Assembly (NCBI GenBank): GCA_003650675.1
Contig: QMRH01000017.1
Span: forward strand, 1-36,581
Reading direction: 5' to 3'
Source: Thermoprotei archaeon
GTDB taxonomy: Archaea; Thermoproteota; Thermoprotei; Thermofilales; B20-G17
DNA length: 36,581 bases
Of this stretch, positions 23,937 to 31,763 are shown piece after piece. A program made the translations under genes and the position numbers. The notes under the pieces were generated by a model that saw only the letters and a list, made by a program, of their open reading frames with translations, did no database searches and was not told the origin of the DNA. Position 1 is the first letter of the stretch. Each line of letters begins with the position of its first letter.

Positions 23937-24377
23937 ATGGAGACTAAAAAAGCAACATTGTTTCTCTTCACTCTGATATTCATAACTGTAGCGAGCATCA
24001 TTGCATGGGGGCTACCTATAGAGGACTATTTAAGTACATATCCGTTCTTCATGCGCTTTAAATGGTACCCGGCATGGCGGGTCGCGTTGGTAAACTTCTT
24101 CATTTGGATCACACTGATAATACTGTATACCGCCAGTATGCCTGAACTACTGTACCCCATACTTTTATCAGCAGTTTTCTTCGTATTCTTCCATTATCTT
24201 TGCATAGCAATATCCTCCACCGCTGGATACTCCTATGGTTTTCTGCCCTTTATCTACTACATTACATGGAAAAACGGCATGAAAACATTTTACCTTGATC
24301 TGGGACAAGTAGTCGGCGTTGTAACGGTTTTATTGTTTTTAAATTACCTCTGGAAGGATAGGAGGAAAAAGGGGTAA
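23937..24377 (+). CDS. small integral membrane protein, third gene of the site-2 protease operon
   Basis: The 146-residue protein has four hydrophobic segments: about 7-24 (LFLFTLIFITVASIIAWG), 45-64, 69-94 (with FHYLCIAISSTAG) and 120-138. It begins 15 bases after the protease stop, with AGGAGG upstream. A central aromatic-rich loop (SYGFLPFIYYITWKNGMK) might lie outside. I recognise no family. Being last in an operon with a site-2 protease, it may be a substrate or helper, but that is inference. Confidence 0.65.
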   Translation: METKKATLFLFTLIFITVASIIAWGLPIEDYLSTYPFFMRFKWYPAWRVALVNFFIWITLIILYTASMPELLYPILLSAVFFVFFHYLCIAISSTAGYSYGFLPFIYYITWKNGMKTFYLDLGQVVGVVTVLLFLNYLWKDRRKKG

Positions 24378-24427
24378 TTAGATTATTAACAGGTTTTCTG
24401 GTTCAATAAAGGTGGATTATAGTACGG

Positions 24428-25798
24428 TTACTTGAGAAAGGATTCCTCGAATTCCTTGAGATATTTAGCTGAATCGCGGACGTCAACGAAAAGTTTTCTT
24501 ACCGCTTCTACATGTTCTTTAAGAACCTTGTTTTCGCCTCTACTTTGAGCTACTATCCGTGCCGGCGTCAACAATTGTACGGCGTATCTTAGACTTCTCT
24601 CCACCCCTATATTTGTTAGTTCTTCTAATGCGTCTTCGCTTAAATCCACCTTTTCCTCCTTGGCTCTAATTTGAAGGATCTCCCTGATTTCGTCTTTCTT
24701 GTAGGGTTTAGTCTCTATTATTAGGAGCCGGTCGAGCAGGTCTAATGGGATTCCGTGGGGAGCCACTGTATCGGTTCCCCTTATTTTAGCAAAGCCTCTG
24801 TTACTTGCAAGTATTATTATTGGGGCTAGTTCGCTTTCCATGGCTCTTGAAAGGAAGCTGAAGGCCTCTATGTCAAGCATGTGGACATCGTCTACAAAGA
24901 GTACCCCAGGGATTATTTCAGCTTTCCCTGTATCGACCCATTCCTTGACGGTCTCATCCACCCTATTTCTTACATCACTGGGAATTTCCTTTTCCTCTCT
25001 GCCTCCGAAAAGTATTGACAGGAAGGATCCACTCCGTGCATGCATTAAGTCAAGGTCGTGGAGCGTGACAGTATACACGAATTCTCTCTCCTTTGATATG
25101 GTTCCTCCAGGTATCTCCACAGCTTTTACTCCTCCAATATCGTAGCTAGGGGCGTATTCTTTTGCTCTTCCAACCTTGGTTACCCTTCCTGATTCAGCGT
25201 CAATCCATATGACGTCTCCCTCCGAAACACCTTTTGAAAGTAGTTCCCCTGTAACGTATTCGTCTACCTCGAATGTTTTCTCCTCCATCTTCGTCTTCAA
25301 CGTCAATGTGGCGCCGACGGGAATCTGTTGGTAGGGGTTATAGGGGTGTTTACCATACCTTATATTAAGTTTCTTAACCACGCCTTCGTAAATTCTCCTG
25401 AAGTCGTGAATCCTTATTCCAATGGCTTTTCTCATGGCCTGCATTAAGACCTCCGTCTTCTTCATTTCAGCTGAATATATTTCAGAGCCAGACATGGCCA
25501 CAAAGGGTGTATCTTCGCCTAACTCCCTTGCAATAGCAACAGCTATAGCGGTTTTCCCGGTGCCCGGAGGTCCCGCCAGCAGGACAGCCCTGCCAGCCAT
25601 TTTACCTTCCCTAATCATCTGGACAATTAGGTGGGCTGCAGCTCTAGCCTCTATTTGTCCCACTAATCCGTCGGCAGAGGGTAGAACCTCACCTTCTCTT
25701 ACCCCTAAACCCTTAATGTGGCTGTGTATGCCAACCCTGAGGAAACGTTCTCTCTCCCGTATACGGAGCTTAGGTTCGCTCATGCCCACCCCCCTCAC
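24428..25798 (-). CDS. TIP49/RuvBL-family AAA+ ATPase
   Basis: The 456-residue protein aligns with the eukaryotic RuvBL1/2 (TIP49) helicase-like ATPases, which form hexamers used in chromatin remodelling and complex assembly. It has Walker A GPPGTGKT (76-83), a long OB-like insertion domain (about 135-245: VGATLTLKTKMEE, SEGDVIWIDAESGRV), Walker B LFVDDVHMLD (300-309), sensor 1 ASNRGFAKIRG and sensor 2 GVERSLRYAVQLL. The Walker B position after the first Asp is D304 where the eukaryotic proteins have Glu. The start may be at the second Met (MSEPKLRIRE). In archaea the role is not settled; DNA or RNA-protein complex assembly is likely. Confidence 0.92.
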   Translation of the reverse strand: MRGVGMSEPKLRIRERERFLRVGIHSHIKGLGVREGEVLPSADGLVGQIEARAAAHLIVQMIREGKMAGRAVLLAGPPGTGKTAIAVAIARELGEDTPFVAMSGSEIYSAEMKKTEVLMQAMRKAIGIRIHDFRRIYEGVVKKLNIRYGKHPYNPYQQIPVGATLTLKTKMEEKTFEVDEYVTGELLSKGVSEGDVIWIDAESGRVTKVGRAKEYAPSYDIGGVKAVEIPGGTISKEREFVYTVTLHDLDLMHARSGSFLSILFGGREEKEIPSDVRNRVDETVKEWVDTGKAEIIPGVLFVDDVHMLDIEAFSFLSRAMESELAPIIILASNRGFAKIRGTDTVAPHGIPLDLLDRLLIIETKPYKKDEIREILQIRAKEEKVDLSEDALEELTNIGVERSLRYAVQLLTPARIVAQSRGENKVLKEHVEAVRKLFVDVRDSAKYLKEFEESFLK

Positions 25799-25920
25799 CG
25801 TATTTTAAATAAGACTTTACATATTAACTTACAAACTTATAATCGGGTACGGTGATGTGTTGCTGGGAAAATAAATTAGATGGGAATATTATAACTTTTT
25901 GGAGTTGGAGTGGAAAACTG

Positions 25921-26853
25921 ATGGTCCTTTACGACAGGTTTGGACGTAGACTTCTAGGCTTAAGGATATCTATTACTAGTAGGTGTAACTACAATTGCAT
26001 CTTCTGCCATTCTGAAGGAATATTAAAAGAGGGGGGAGAAGAGCTTTCTGTCGACGAAATAGAGGTTCTAGGTAGAGCAGCCTACGAGTTGGGAATAAAA
26101 AGTATAAAACTTACTGGAGGGGAACCTCTATTACGGAAAGATATTGTAGACATAGTGGAGCGGTTGGCTAACATAGGTTTTGAAGATTTAGCTGTAACTA
26201 CCAATGGATATTATTTAGGTCAGCTTGCACCAGTCCTTGCACAAAAGGGATTAAAAAGGGTTAATATAAACATTCCATCCCTCAAAGAGGAGGTTTACTG
26301 CAAAATAACGGGCTTAAATGCGTTAGAAAGGGTTTTAATAGGAGTTGAAAAAGCTGTTAAAAGCGGTTTAAAACCAGTTAAGATCAATGTAGTGGTGCTT
26401 AGGGGGGTCAACGACAATGAAGTATCCTCGTTTATAAAGTATGCTAAGGAAAAAAACCTAGTTGTGCAATTCATAGAACTTGAACCTATAGGCCTCGAGA
26501 AAACTTTCTTTGAAAAATACTTCTTTAGTCTAGCTGAAATCGAAAAAAATCTTTCCCGGGAATCTATCGAGAAAACTGTTAGGCTGGGCATGCATGGACG
26601 GAGGGTCTATACCCTAAAAAACGGCACACGCGTTGAATTTGTAAGATGGCTGAACAATGCATTTTTTTGCAGTCATTGTACAAGGCTTCGGGTAACATGG
26701 AAGGGTGATGTGAAAACATGTATATGGAGGGCTCCGGTTTTAAGTCTTAAAGATGCTTTAAAAAGCGGGGATGTAGAAGAAGTGAAGAGACTGTTAATCA
26801 AAGCCCTAATATTGAGGACACCGTTTTATAGGGTGGATCCCTATGAGGATTAA
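25921..26853 (+). CDS. moaA: GTP 3',8-cyclase, molybdenum cofactor biosynthesis
   Basis: This radical SAM enzyme does the first step of molybdopterin synthesis, converting GTP to (8S)-3',8-cyclo-7,8-dihydroguanosine triphosphate. The frame is open from 25852, but the ATG at 25921 gives 310 residues, starting MVLYDRFGRRLLGLRIS as the family does, with GGAGTGG upstream. The radical SAM cluster cysteines are C22, C26 and C29 (CNYNCIFC). A second cluster near the C-terminus uses CSHC...C (FFCSHCTRLRVTWKGDVKTC). TGGEPLLR is present. The C-terminal Gly-Gly of many bacterial MoaA proteins is absent. The 3' end overlaps moaC by 11 bases, so they form one operon. Confidence 0.92.
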   Translation: MVLYDRFGRRLLGLRISITSRCNYNCIFCHSEGILKEGGEELSVDEIEVLGRAAYELGIKSIKLTGGEPLLRKDIVDIVERLANIGFEDLAVTTNGYYLGQLAPVLAQKGLKRVNINIPSLKEEVYCKITGLNALERVLIGVEKAVKSGLKPVKINVVVLRGVNDNEVSSFIKYAKEKNLVVQFIELEPIGLEKTFFEKYFFSLAEIEKNLSRESIEKTVRLGMHGRRVYTLKNGTRVEFVRWLNNAFFCSHCTRLRVTWKGDVKTCIWRAPVLSLKDALKSGDVEEVKRLLIKALILRTPFYRVDPYED

Positions 26854-27292
26854 AATGGTAGATATTTCAGGTAAGAAACCGGTCTACAGGGAGGCACAAG
26901 CATACGGAAAGATTCTCTTGAAAAAAGACACAATCGATAAAATAAGGAGAGGGGTTGTCGAAAAGGGTGATGTACTTACTACAGCACAGATTGCGGCGAT
27001 ACTTGCCGCCAAGAATGTACCAAACCTGATTCCTCTATGCCACCCCATACCGATAACATCAGTTGAAGTAAAATTCAAGGTCAATGAAAAATACATCGAG
27101 GTTTTCACAAAGGTTAAAACAACATCTAGGACGGGGGTTGAGATGGAGGCTCTTGTAGCGACTAGCATAGCGCTACTAACAATATGGGATATGGTTAAAA
27201 AATATGAAAAAGACGAGGAGGGCCAGTATCCCTATACCAAAATAGAGGAAATTAGGATAATCAAGAAAGTAAAGGATGTTAATGTTAAGTGA
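26843..27292 (+). CDS. moaC: cyclic pyranopterin monophosphate synthase
   Basis: The 149-residue enzyme acts after MoaA, turning cyclo-dihydroGTP into cyclic pyranopterin monophosphate. All signatures are here: MVDIS, LIPLCHPIPIT with the conserved His, RTGVEMEAL, and the K-Y-E-K-D-E-E-G-Q-Y-P segment near the end. The start overlaps moaA by 11 bases. A second in-frame Met (MVDIS at residue 5) is a possible alternative start. Confidence 0.95.
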   Translation: MRIKMVDISGKKPVYREAQAYGKILLKKDTIDKIRRGVVEKGDVLTTAQIAAILAAKNVPNLIPLCHPIPITSVEVKFKVNEKYIEVFTKVKTTSRTGVEMEALVATSIALLTIWDMVKKYEKDEEGQYPYTKIEEIRIIKKVKDVNVK

Positions 27293-27344
27293 TCGGTTAG
27301 AATATGGATGAAAAGTAAAATATACCAGTATATATTAAACACAT

Positions 27345-27869
27345 ATGGATTTGGGCCAACGTTTAAGAATTATATCGTGGAAAGAGTATTTTAGAGATGT
27401 AACTTATCTTGCAGATAAGATAAATAGGGACGGTTTTAAGCCACATGTTCTGGTAGCTGTAGCACGTGGTGGACTAGTGCCAGCAAGAATCCTTTCCGAC
27501 CTGCTTGCAGTAGATTTAATCTATACAATTACCGTCAAAGCTTACAAGGGCATCGAAAAACGGTCGACCGAAACATATATTCTTCAGGGGCTTGAACAAA
27601 AACACGTTTACAATAAAATTGTGTTAGTTGTTGACGATATAGTTGATACGGGTGAAACCCTTAAAGAGGTTTTAAAACATATTCGTAGCTTTAAACCTAG
27701 GGAAGTCCGAACAGCGGTCCCTTATGTTAAACCATGGTCGAAAATAAAACCAGACTATTATGTAAAGGAGGTTCAGGAATGGGTGGTCTTCCCCTACGAA
27801 ATGTATGAAACTGTAAGGGAGCTTTCCAATCCGGGAGGGTTAACTAAAGTTTCCGAAAACAAGCGATAG
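27345..27869 (+). CDS. purine-type phosphoribosyltransferase
   Basis: The 174-residue protein has the type I phosphoribosyltransferase core: VAVARGGLVPARILSDLL, and the PRPP-binding loop VVDDIVDTGETL. In archaea such proteins of this size salvage hypoxanthine, guanine or xanthine. The hood region is ordinary and the base cannot be assigned from sequence. The ATG follows TATA-like AAAATATACC by about 25 bases, suggesting a leaderless mRNA. The 3' end overlaps the convergent RNA methyltransferase by 26 bases. Confidence 0.85.
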   Translation: MDLGQRLRIISWKEYFRDVTYLADKINRDGFKPHVLVAVARGGLVPARILSDLLAVDLIYTITVKAYKGIEKRSTETYILQGLEQKHVYNKIVLVVDDIVDTGETLKEVLKHIRSFKPREVRTAVPYVKPWSKIKPDYYVKEVQEWVVFPYEMYETVRELSNPGGLTKVSENKR

Positions 27870-29172
27870 TGAATCCGATAGTCTTATGCTTGTGCGGGTA
27901 TAGACGTTGAACCTTATCTAAACCCAGAAACCCGGGGTCTCCTATAAAGGGTTTAGGCTCAACTAATTCCACACGGTTATCATGATACTCGATTATCTCC
28001 TTGAATATCAGCTCGTTTTCCTCTGTAGTGAAGGTGCAGGTAGAGTAGGTTATTACACCATTTTTCTTAATCATCTTCAACGCAGCTTCAAGCAATCTCC
28101 GCTGCATGCTAGAATATACATGGATAAATTTTTCATCAATCCATAAACGTATCTCAGGACTATGATTTAAGAGACCTAAACTACTGCAATCTGGATCCAC
28201 TAATATCTTGTCGAAACAACCTCTATAGATTTGAAAACGTGAATCAGCTACAAGAATATCTATATTTATTATATTAAAACATCTGACATAGTTTTGCAGA
28301 AAGCGAAGACGAGTATAAGATATGTCTGCGGCAGTTAAATGAGCTTTAAAGTTGGAGAGTTGAGCTAGGTGGGTAGCCTTACTCCCAGGTGCAGCACACA
28401 TGTCTAAAATTTTTTCACATGGTTTGGGGGCTAAAACATGACCTACCAGTATGGAAGCCTTGTTCTGTATATAAAATAAATTGTTTCTATATTCTGGTAA
28501 ACGCTTAAGGGAAACACCTATCTTACTAATCTTAATGACATCCGGTAGATCCGGGTCAAGTGTGGCATCCAAGCCGTGTTTTCTTAGTCTTCGACATAAC
28601 TCGCTAGGATTAACCTTTAACGTGTTGACGCGAAGCCACAAAGGTAGCTGACTGTTCAAGCTTCTAAGAATTTTTATGGTTTCATCCATTCCAAGAAGCT
28701 TCATCAGCCTCCGTACAACCCAGGTTGGCTCAGAATACCGTACTGCCAGCCTCTCAATTCCCCTGTATTTTTTAACCAAACAGTCTGGATCCACTTCACG
28801 GATCTCGTTAAAAATCTTTCTAGTAAAAACGTTTGAACGTATCTTCAAGTACTTTATACACTTTTTCACTCTCCTATACTCAACTTCCCGGAATGCGGTT
28901 TCATAAACTATTGCACGCAAAAGGTTTCGTTTGAAAAGTGAAAGGTTTTTAGGCCTTAAACCCAGATACTCAGCGCAGATTTCGTCCAGAAGCCTATAGT
29001 TTCTTAAAACGGCTAGAGAGAAGGCTCTTGCTATGCCACGTATCGGTTGGAGGTTTTTGTTAGCTTGGAAATATTGTTCCATAGCTAGTCTAAGTGAAAT
29101 CCTTTCCCTTTCGACATACTCTAGTATCTCCGCTACTACAACTTCAATAGGTTTTAACATACGGTACTTCAT
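27844..29172 (-). CDS. RsmB/NSUN-family RNA cytosine-C5 methyltransferase
   Basis: The 442-residue protein has an N-terminal NusB-like helical domain (about 10-140) followed by a Rossmann methyltransferase domain. Motif I is LDMCAAPGSKATHLAQL (256-272), the catalytic Cys is in TYSTCTFTTEENE (C379), and the release Cys is in motif IV DPDCSSLG (C329), where most members have a Pro before the Cys. This resembles RsmB/NOP2 enzymes making m5C in rRNA or tRNA; the NusB-like extension is typical of RsmB. The target is not evident. It runs against the phosphoribosyltransferase gene and is divergent from the nuclease at 29229. Confidence 0.88.
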   Translation of the reverse strand: MKYRMLKPIEVVVAEILEYVERERISLRLAMEQYFQANKNLQPIRGIARAFSLAVLRNYRLLDEICAEYLGLRPKNLSLFKRNLLRAIVYETAFREVEYRRVKKCIKYLKIRSNVFTRKIFNEIREVDPDCLVKKYRGIERLAVRYSEPTWVVRRLMKLLGMDETIKILRSLNSQLPLWLRVNTLKVNPSELCRRLRKHGLDATLDPDLPDVIKISKIGVSLKRLPEYRNNLFYIQNKASILVGHVLAPKPCEKILDMCAAPGSKATHLAQLSNFKAHLTAADISYTRLRFLQNYVRCFNIINIDILVADSRFQIYRGCFDKILVDPDCSSLGLLNHSPEIRLWIDEKFIHVYSSMQRRLLEAALKMIKKNGVITYSTCTFTTEENELIFKEIIEYHDNRVELVEPKPFIGDPGFLGLDKVQRLYPHKHKTIGFTIACFRKL

Positions 29173-29228
29173 TTGACACAGTGGCTACAACTATTTATAT
29201 CCAACCGTAGTTTATTTAGAGACTTTAA

Positions 29229-30299
29229 ATGAAAGAAATTTTCCCTTTGGTTGCATGCTTTAGGGGTGTGAGGATATTCCATGAAGGCTATCATCTACTT
29301 TTAGACCCCCAACGTAGAACTTTCGAAAAAGACGTCAACCTAGTTCTAGTTTCCCATGCGCATAGTGATCATTCTTCAGGCGTCTTCTCGGCTTCCATCA
29401 AAACCCCAGTTGTACTAAATGAGGCTACTAAAAAGCTTATAGAGACTGTTTCCAGCAGGAAGATAAAAAATTACAAGACGCTTAGAGAAAGTGAAAGCCT
29501 GGTATTGAACGATGATTTAATTCTAGAAGCTTGTAGAGCTGGACACATTCTCGGGTCGCTTCAATATAGAATAGACTTTAAAGATGGGTCGGTGGCCTAT
29601 ACAGGTGATATAAATTTTTATAAAACGATTCTACAGCCGGGCTGTTCTATAATAAGGGATGTTGATGTATTGATCATTGAAAGCACATATGGACATCCTA
29701 ATTTTGTGTTTCCACCTAGAGAGGAAGTCTATATGGAGGCTTTAGATTGGATAGAAGAGCAAGTGGCTAAGGGTTTTTTAGTAATACTTGGAGGCTACGA
29801 GTTGGGTAAAGGACAAGAGTTGACAGCTCTTGTTACACGGGGGTTGAATGAGAAGCCTTATGTGTCTGCTAAAATATTCAGGTTTAACAGAATATACGAG
29901 GAGCATGGCGTTACCCTAGGAGAATACAGGCAGTTTTATACTGGGATGGATCTCAAGAATGTGAATATAATCATTTCATCGCATTTCTCAATAAATAACC
30001 TGAGAAGGAAAATAGGAAAAAGGAGGAAAATCAAGGCTGCCGTCTTCACTGGGCTAGTAGCCGATAAAAAATACATTCATCTTTTTACAACTAAATATGG
30101 TTGTGATGCCTGCTTTCCCTTAAGCTCCCACTCTGACTTTAAGGGGCTCATCGAATACATTTCTTGTGTTCAACCGAAAACCGTCTACACGGTACATGGC
30201 CGTCATAAACAGTTTGCTAAAGCGATTAAAAAGGAGCTTGGATTGGAGGCGAAACCTCTTGAAAACATTAAAATAGATAAACATCGGATCTTAAAATAA
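29229..30299 (+). CDS. metallo-beta-lactamase/beta-CASP-like RNA-processing exonuclease
   Basis: The 356-residue protein has the complete zinc motif HAHSDH (43-48), the AGHILGS and YTGDINF turns, IESTYGHPNF in the beta-CASP insertion and LSSHSDFKGLIEYI with the late metal His. This is the family of archaeal mRNA 3'-end processing exonucleases related to eukaryotic CPSF-73. No KH domains are present, so it is the short form. It is expected to cut or trim RNA. The gene is divergent from the m5C methyltransferase, and its last bases overlap the candidate C/D sRNA. Confidence 0.82.
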   Translation: MKEIFPLVACFRGVRIFHEGYHLLLDPQRRTFEKDVNLVLVSHAHSDHSSGVFSASIKTPVVLNEATKKLIETVSSRKIKNYKTLRESESLVLNDDLILEACRAGHILGSLQYRIDFKDGSVAYTGDINFYKTILQPGCSIIRDVDVLIIESTYGHPNFVFPPREEVYMEALDWIEEQVAKGFLVILGGYELGKGQELTALVTRGLNEKPYVSAKIFRFNRIYEEHGVTLGEYRQFYTGMDLKNVNIIISSHFSINNLRRKIGKRRKIKAAVFTGLVADKKYIHLFTTKYGCDACFPLSSHSDFKGLIEYISCVQPKTVYTVHGRHKQFAKAIKKELGLEAKPLENIKIDKHRILK

Positions 30300-30360
30300 A
30301 TGTGTAATGATGAAGGTTAAAAGCGACGATCGATGAGTTAAACCAGGCTGCTGAACATTT
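30298..30360 (+). ncRNA. candidate C/D box sRNA
   Basis: Box C ATGATGA lies at 30307-30313 and box D CTGA at 30351-30354. A C'-like TCGATGA lies at 30330-30336, with a weak D' before it. The ends pair: AAATGT (30298-30303) with ACATTT (30355-30360), six base pairs around boxes C and D. C-to-D length fits archaeal C/D guide RNAs. The stretch between the nuclease stop and the corrinoid gene has no reading frame. The guide before D (TAAACCAGGCTG) is complementary to CAGCCTGGTTTA, close to the D-arm consensus of many tRNAs. Confidence 0.45.
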
Positions 30361-30430
30361 TTCTATCTTAAAGGTTAAAAGGCAGTATATCTTATTCTTG
30401 TAGAAGCCATAGATGAGAGGTAGGTCTTCG

Positions 30431-31078
30431 ATGGAGATTTTCAATGAAATAAAGAAGAATATGGTTGAACTCGACGACGTGAAAGTAAAACAACTTATCG
30501 AAGAAGCTTTAAAAAAGGGTGTTTCACCTACAGAAATTGTGGAAAAATCCCTTCGTCCAGCTATGGTCGAGATAGGCGAGTTGTTTGAAAAAGGTGAATA
30601 TTTTCTTGCGGAACTGGTGGTAGCAGGAGATATCTTTAAGGAGGTTATGGATGAACTGTTATTGCCAGCTCTAAGGAAATCCGGTGCAGAGATAGAAAAA
30701 CTAGGTACAGTAGTCATAGGGACTGTAAAGGGAGATTTACATGATATAGGTAAAAGTATTGTGGCTTCAATGCTGAGGGCGGCAGGCTTCGAGGTGATAG
30801 ATTTAGGAGTAGATGTTTCACCCGAAAAGTTCGTAGAAGCAGTTAAGAAATACAACGCCAACATAGTAGGATTATCCGCGCTCCTGACCACAACCATGCT
30901 GGAAATGAAGAACGTTATTGAGGAACTCAAGAAAGCGGGTTTACGAGATAAGGTGAAGGTTATAGTAGGCGGCGCTCCGGTCACACCCGAGTTCGCTAAA
31001 GAGATTGGAGCAGATGCATATGCTAGAGACGCTGTAGAAGCAGTTGAAGTCTGCAAGAAGCTACTTAAACGAAAATGA
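30431..31078 (+). CDS. corrinoid (cobalamin-binding) methyltransferase protein, MtbC-like
   Basis: The protein has 215 residues from the ATG at 30431, chosen because GAGGTAGG lies just before it; the longest frame begins six codons earlier. It has the N-terminal four-helix cap domain (VSPTEIVEKSLRPAMVEIG), then the B12-binding Rossmann domain with DLHDIG (D102, H104, G107), the SALLTTTM loop and VGGAPVT near the end. This is the layout of corrinoid proteins of methylamine and related methyltransferases, which carry a methyl group on cobalt. No methyltransferase or activating RamA is in the window, so its substrate partner is unknown. Confidence 0.9.
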   Translation: MEIFNEIKKNMVELDDVKVKQLIEEALKKGVSPTEIVEKSLRPAMVEIGELFEKGEYFLAELVVAGDIFKEVMDELLLPALRKSGAEIEKLGTVVIGTVKGDLHDIGKSIVASMLRAAGFEVIDLGVDVSPEKFVEAVKKYNANIVGLSALLTTTMLEMKNVIEELKKAGLRDKVKVIVGGAPVTPEFAKEIGADAYARDAVEAVEVCKKLLKRK

Positions 31079-31163
31079 TAATTGATATTTTATCATACAT
31101 AAATAAATAAAAAATATTGTTTTAAGATACTCTGATAATAATTAAAATAATTTTGATGATTTT

Positions 31164-31376
31164 TTATTTGCTTGGGGCAGTCGCTAAGATGCCTGGCTTA
31201 AGATAGGACTCCATGAATTTTCTCCAAGAATCCAGCATGAGTTTGAATGATTCGATATAGTAGGTCATGTAGATCCATTGCATCCAGAAGGCTGTCCAGG
31301 CATAGAATAGAGAAAAGGGATCCATGAAGTACGGTGGAATATAGGTTGAGTAGTACCAGTAGTAATATGGTGTCAT
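31164..31376 (-). CDS. aromatic-rich small protein, second of a pair
   Basis: The ATG at 31376 follows GGTAGGGTGATC, a strong ribosome-binding site that overlaps the stop codon of the upstream gene 10 bases away. This gives 70 residues; the longest frame (from 31442) adds only low-value sequence. The chain begins MTPYYYWYYSTYIPPYF and continues with a segment rich in Trp, Tyr, Met and Phe (WTAFWMQWIYMTYYIESF), ending with a helical LKPGILATAPSK tail. I recognise no family. It may be a short amphipathic or membrane-associated protein; aromatic residues dominate. Confidence 0.55.
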   Translation of the reverse strand: MTPYYYWYYSTYIPPYFMDPFSLFYAWTAFWMQWIYMTYYIESFKLMLDSWRKFMESYLKPGILATAPSK

Positions 31377-31386
31377 TTTGATCACC

Positions 31387-31644
31387 CTACCAGAAGTATG
31401 GGTAATACCACGGTGCTGGAGGAATATAGGGGTAATATGCATAGATTGGTGTACGCCATGGAGTTAAAGTGTAGGGAAAGTAGCTTGCGTACGGAAAATA
31501 CCATGGATTCCTGAAAAGCCACCAACATGCTCCTCTGCCAAAAAGCCAGCCCGGTCTCTGCCACGGTGGAAGATAGCTGAATGGTCCTCTACCAGGCCAA
31601 GGACCACTCCATCCTCTTCTACCACCACCCCATCCCCATCCCAT
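31387..31644 (-). CDS. glycine/tryptophan/tyrosine/proline-rich small protein
   Basis: The 85-residue protein begins with a Gly-Trp run (MGWGWGGGRRGWSGPWPG). It continues with LPPWQRPGWLFGRGACWWLF and then Tyr/Pro-rich segments ending PAPWYYPYFW. It has no charged helix or membrane signature and looks like a low-complexity protein that might self-associate or bind metal or cofactor. Similar low-complexity genes occur near DUF134 genes in other archaea, from family knowledge. The 26-bp palindrome lies 13-38 bases upstream over the likely promoter. It is first in an operon with the gene at 31376. Confidence 0.6.
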   Translation of the reverse strand: MGWGWGGGRRGWSGPWPGRGPFSYLPPWQRPGWLFGRGACWWLFRNPWYFPYASYFPYTLTPWRTPIYAYYPYIPPAPWYYPYFW

Positions 31645-31656
31645 GTTTTCACCAAA

Positions 31657-31682
31657 TTATATTGTGCATATGCACAATATAA
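31657..31682. promoter_or_regulatory. perfect 26-bp palindrome, probable operator
   Basis: TTATATTGTGCATATGCACAATATAA reads the same on both strands; the 16-bp core is TTGTGCATATGCACAA. On the minus strand its first part, CTTATATTG, is in TATA position for the gene starting at 31644, so a bound protein would cover the TATA box and the likely transcription start. Confidence 0.7.
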
Positions 31683-31763
31683 GTTTTTCTACGTGCAGAA
31701 TAAGGCTTAGAATATGGTTTAAATTGACCAATAAATTTTTATTTTGCAAATGAACTTATATAT

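Noticed and set aside
31081-31163. AT-rich stretch as a rho-independent-like terminator
   Set aside because: It has short T runs but no hairpin before them; archaeal termination by T runs is possible but cannot be told from plain AT-richness here.
31464-31655. alternative frame (63 residues) overlapping the GW-rich gene
   Set aside because: Shadow of the real frame: the GW/YP-rich frame at 31387-31644 has the better start and composition and sits 10 bases before the next gene's start.
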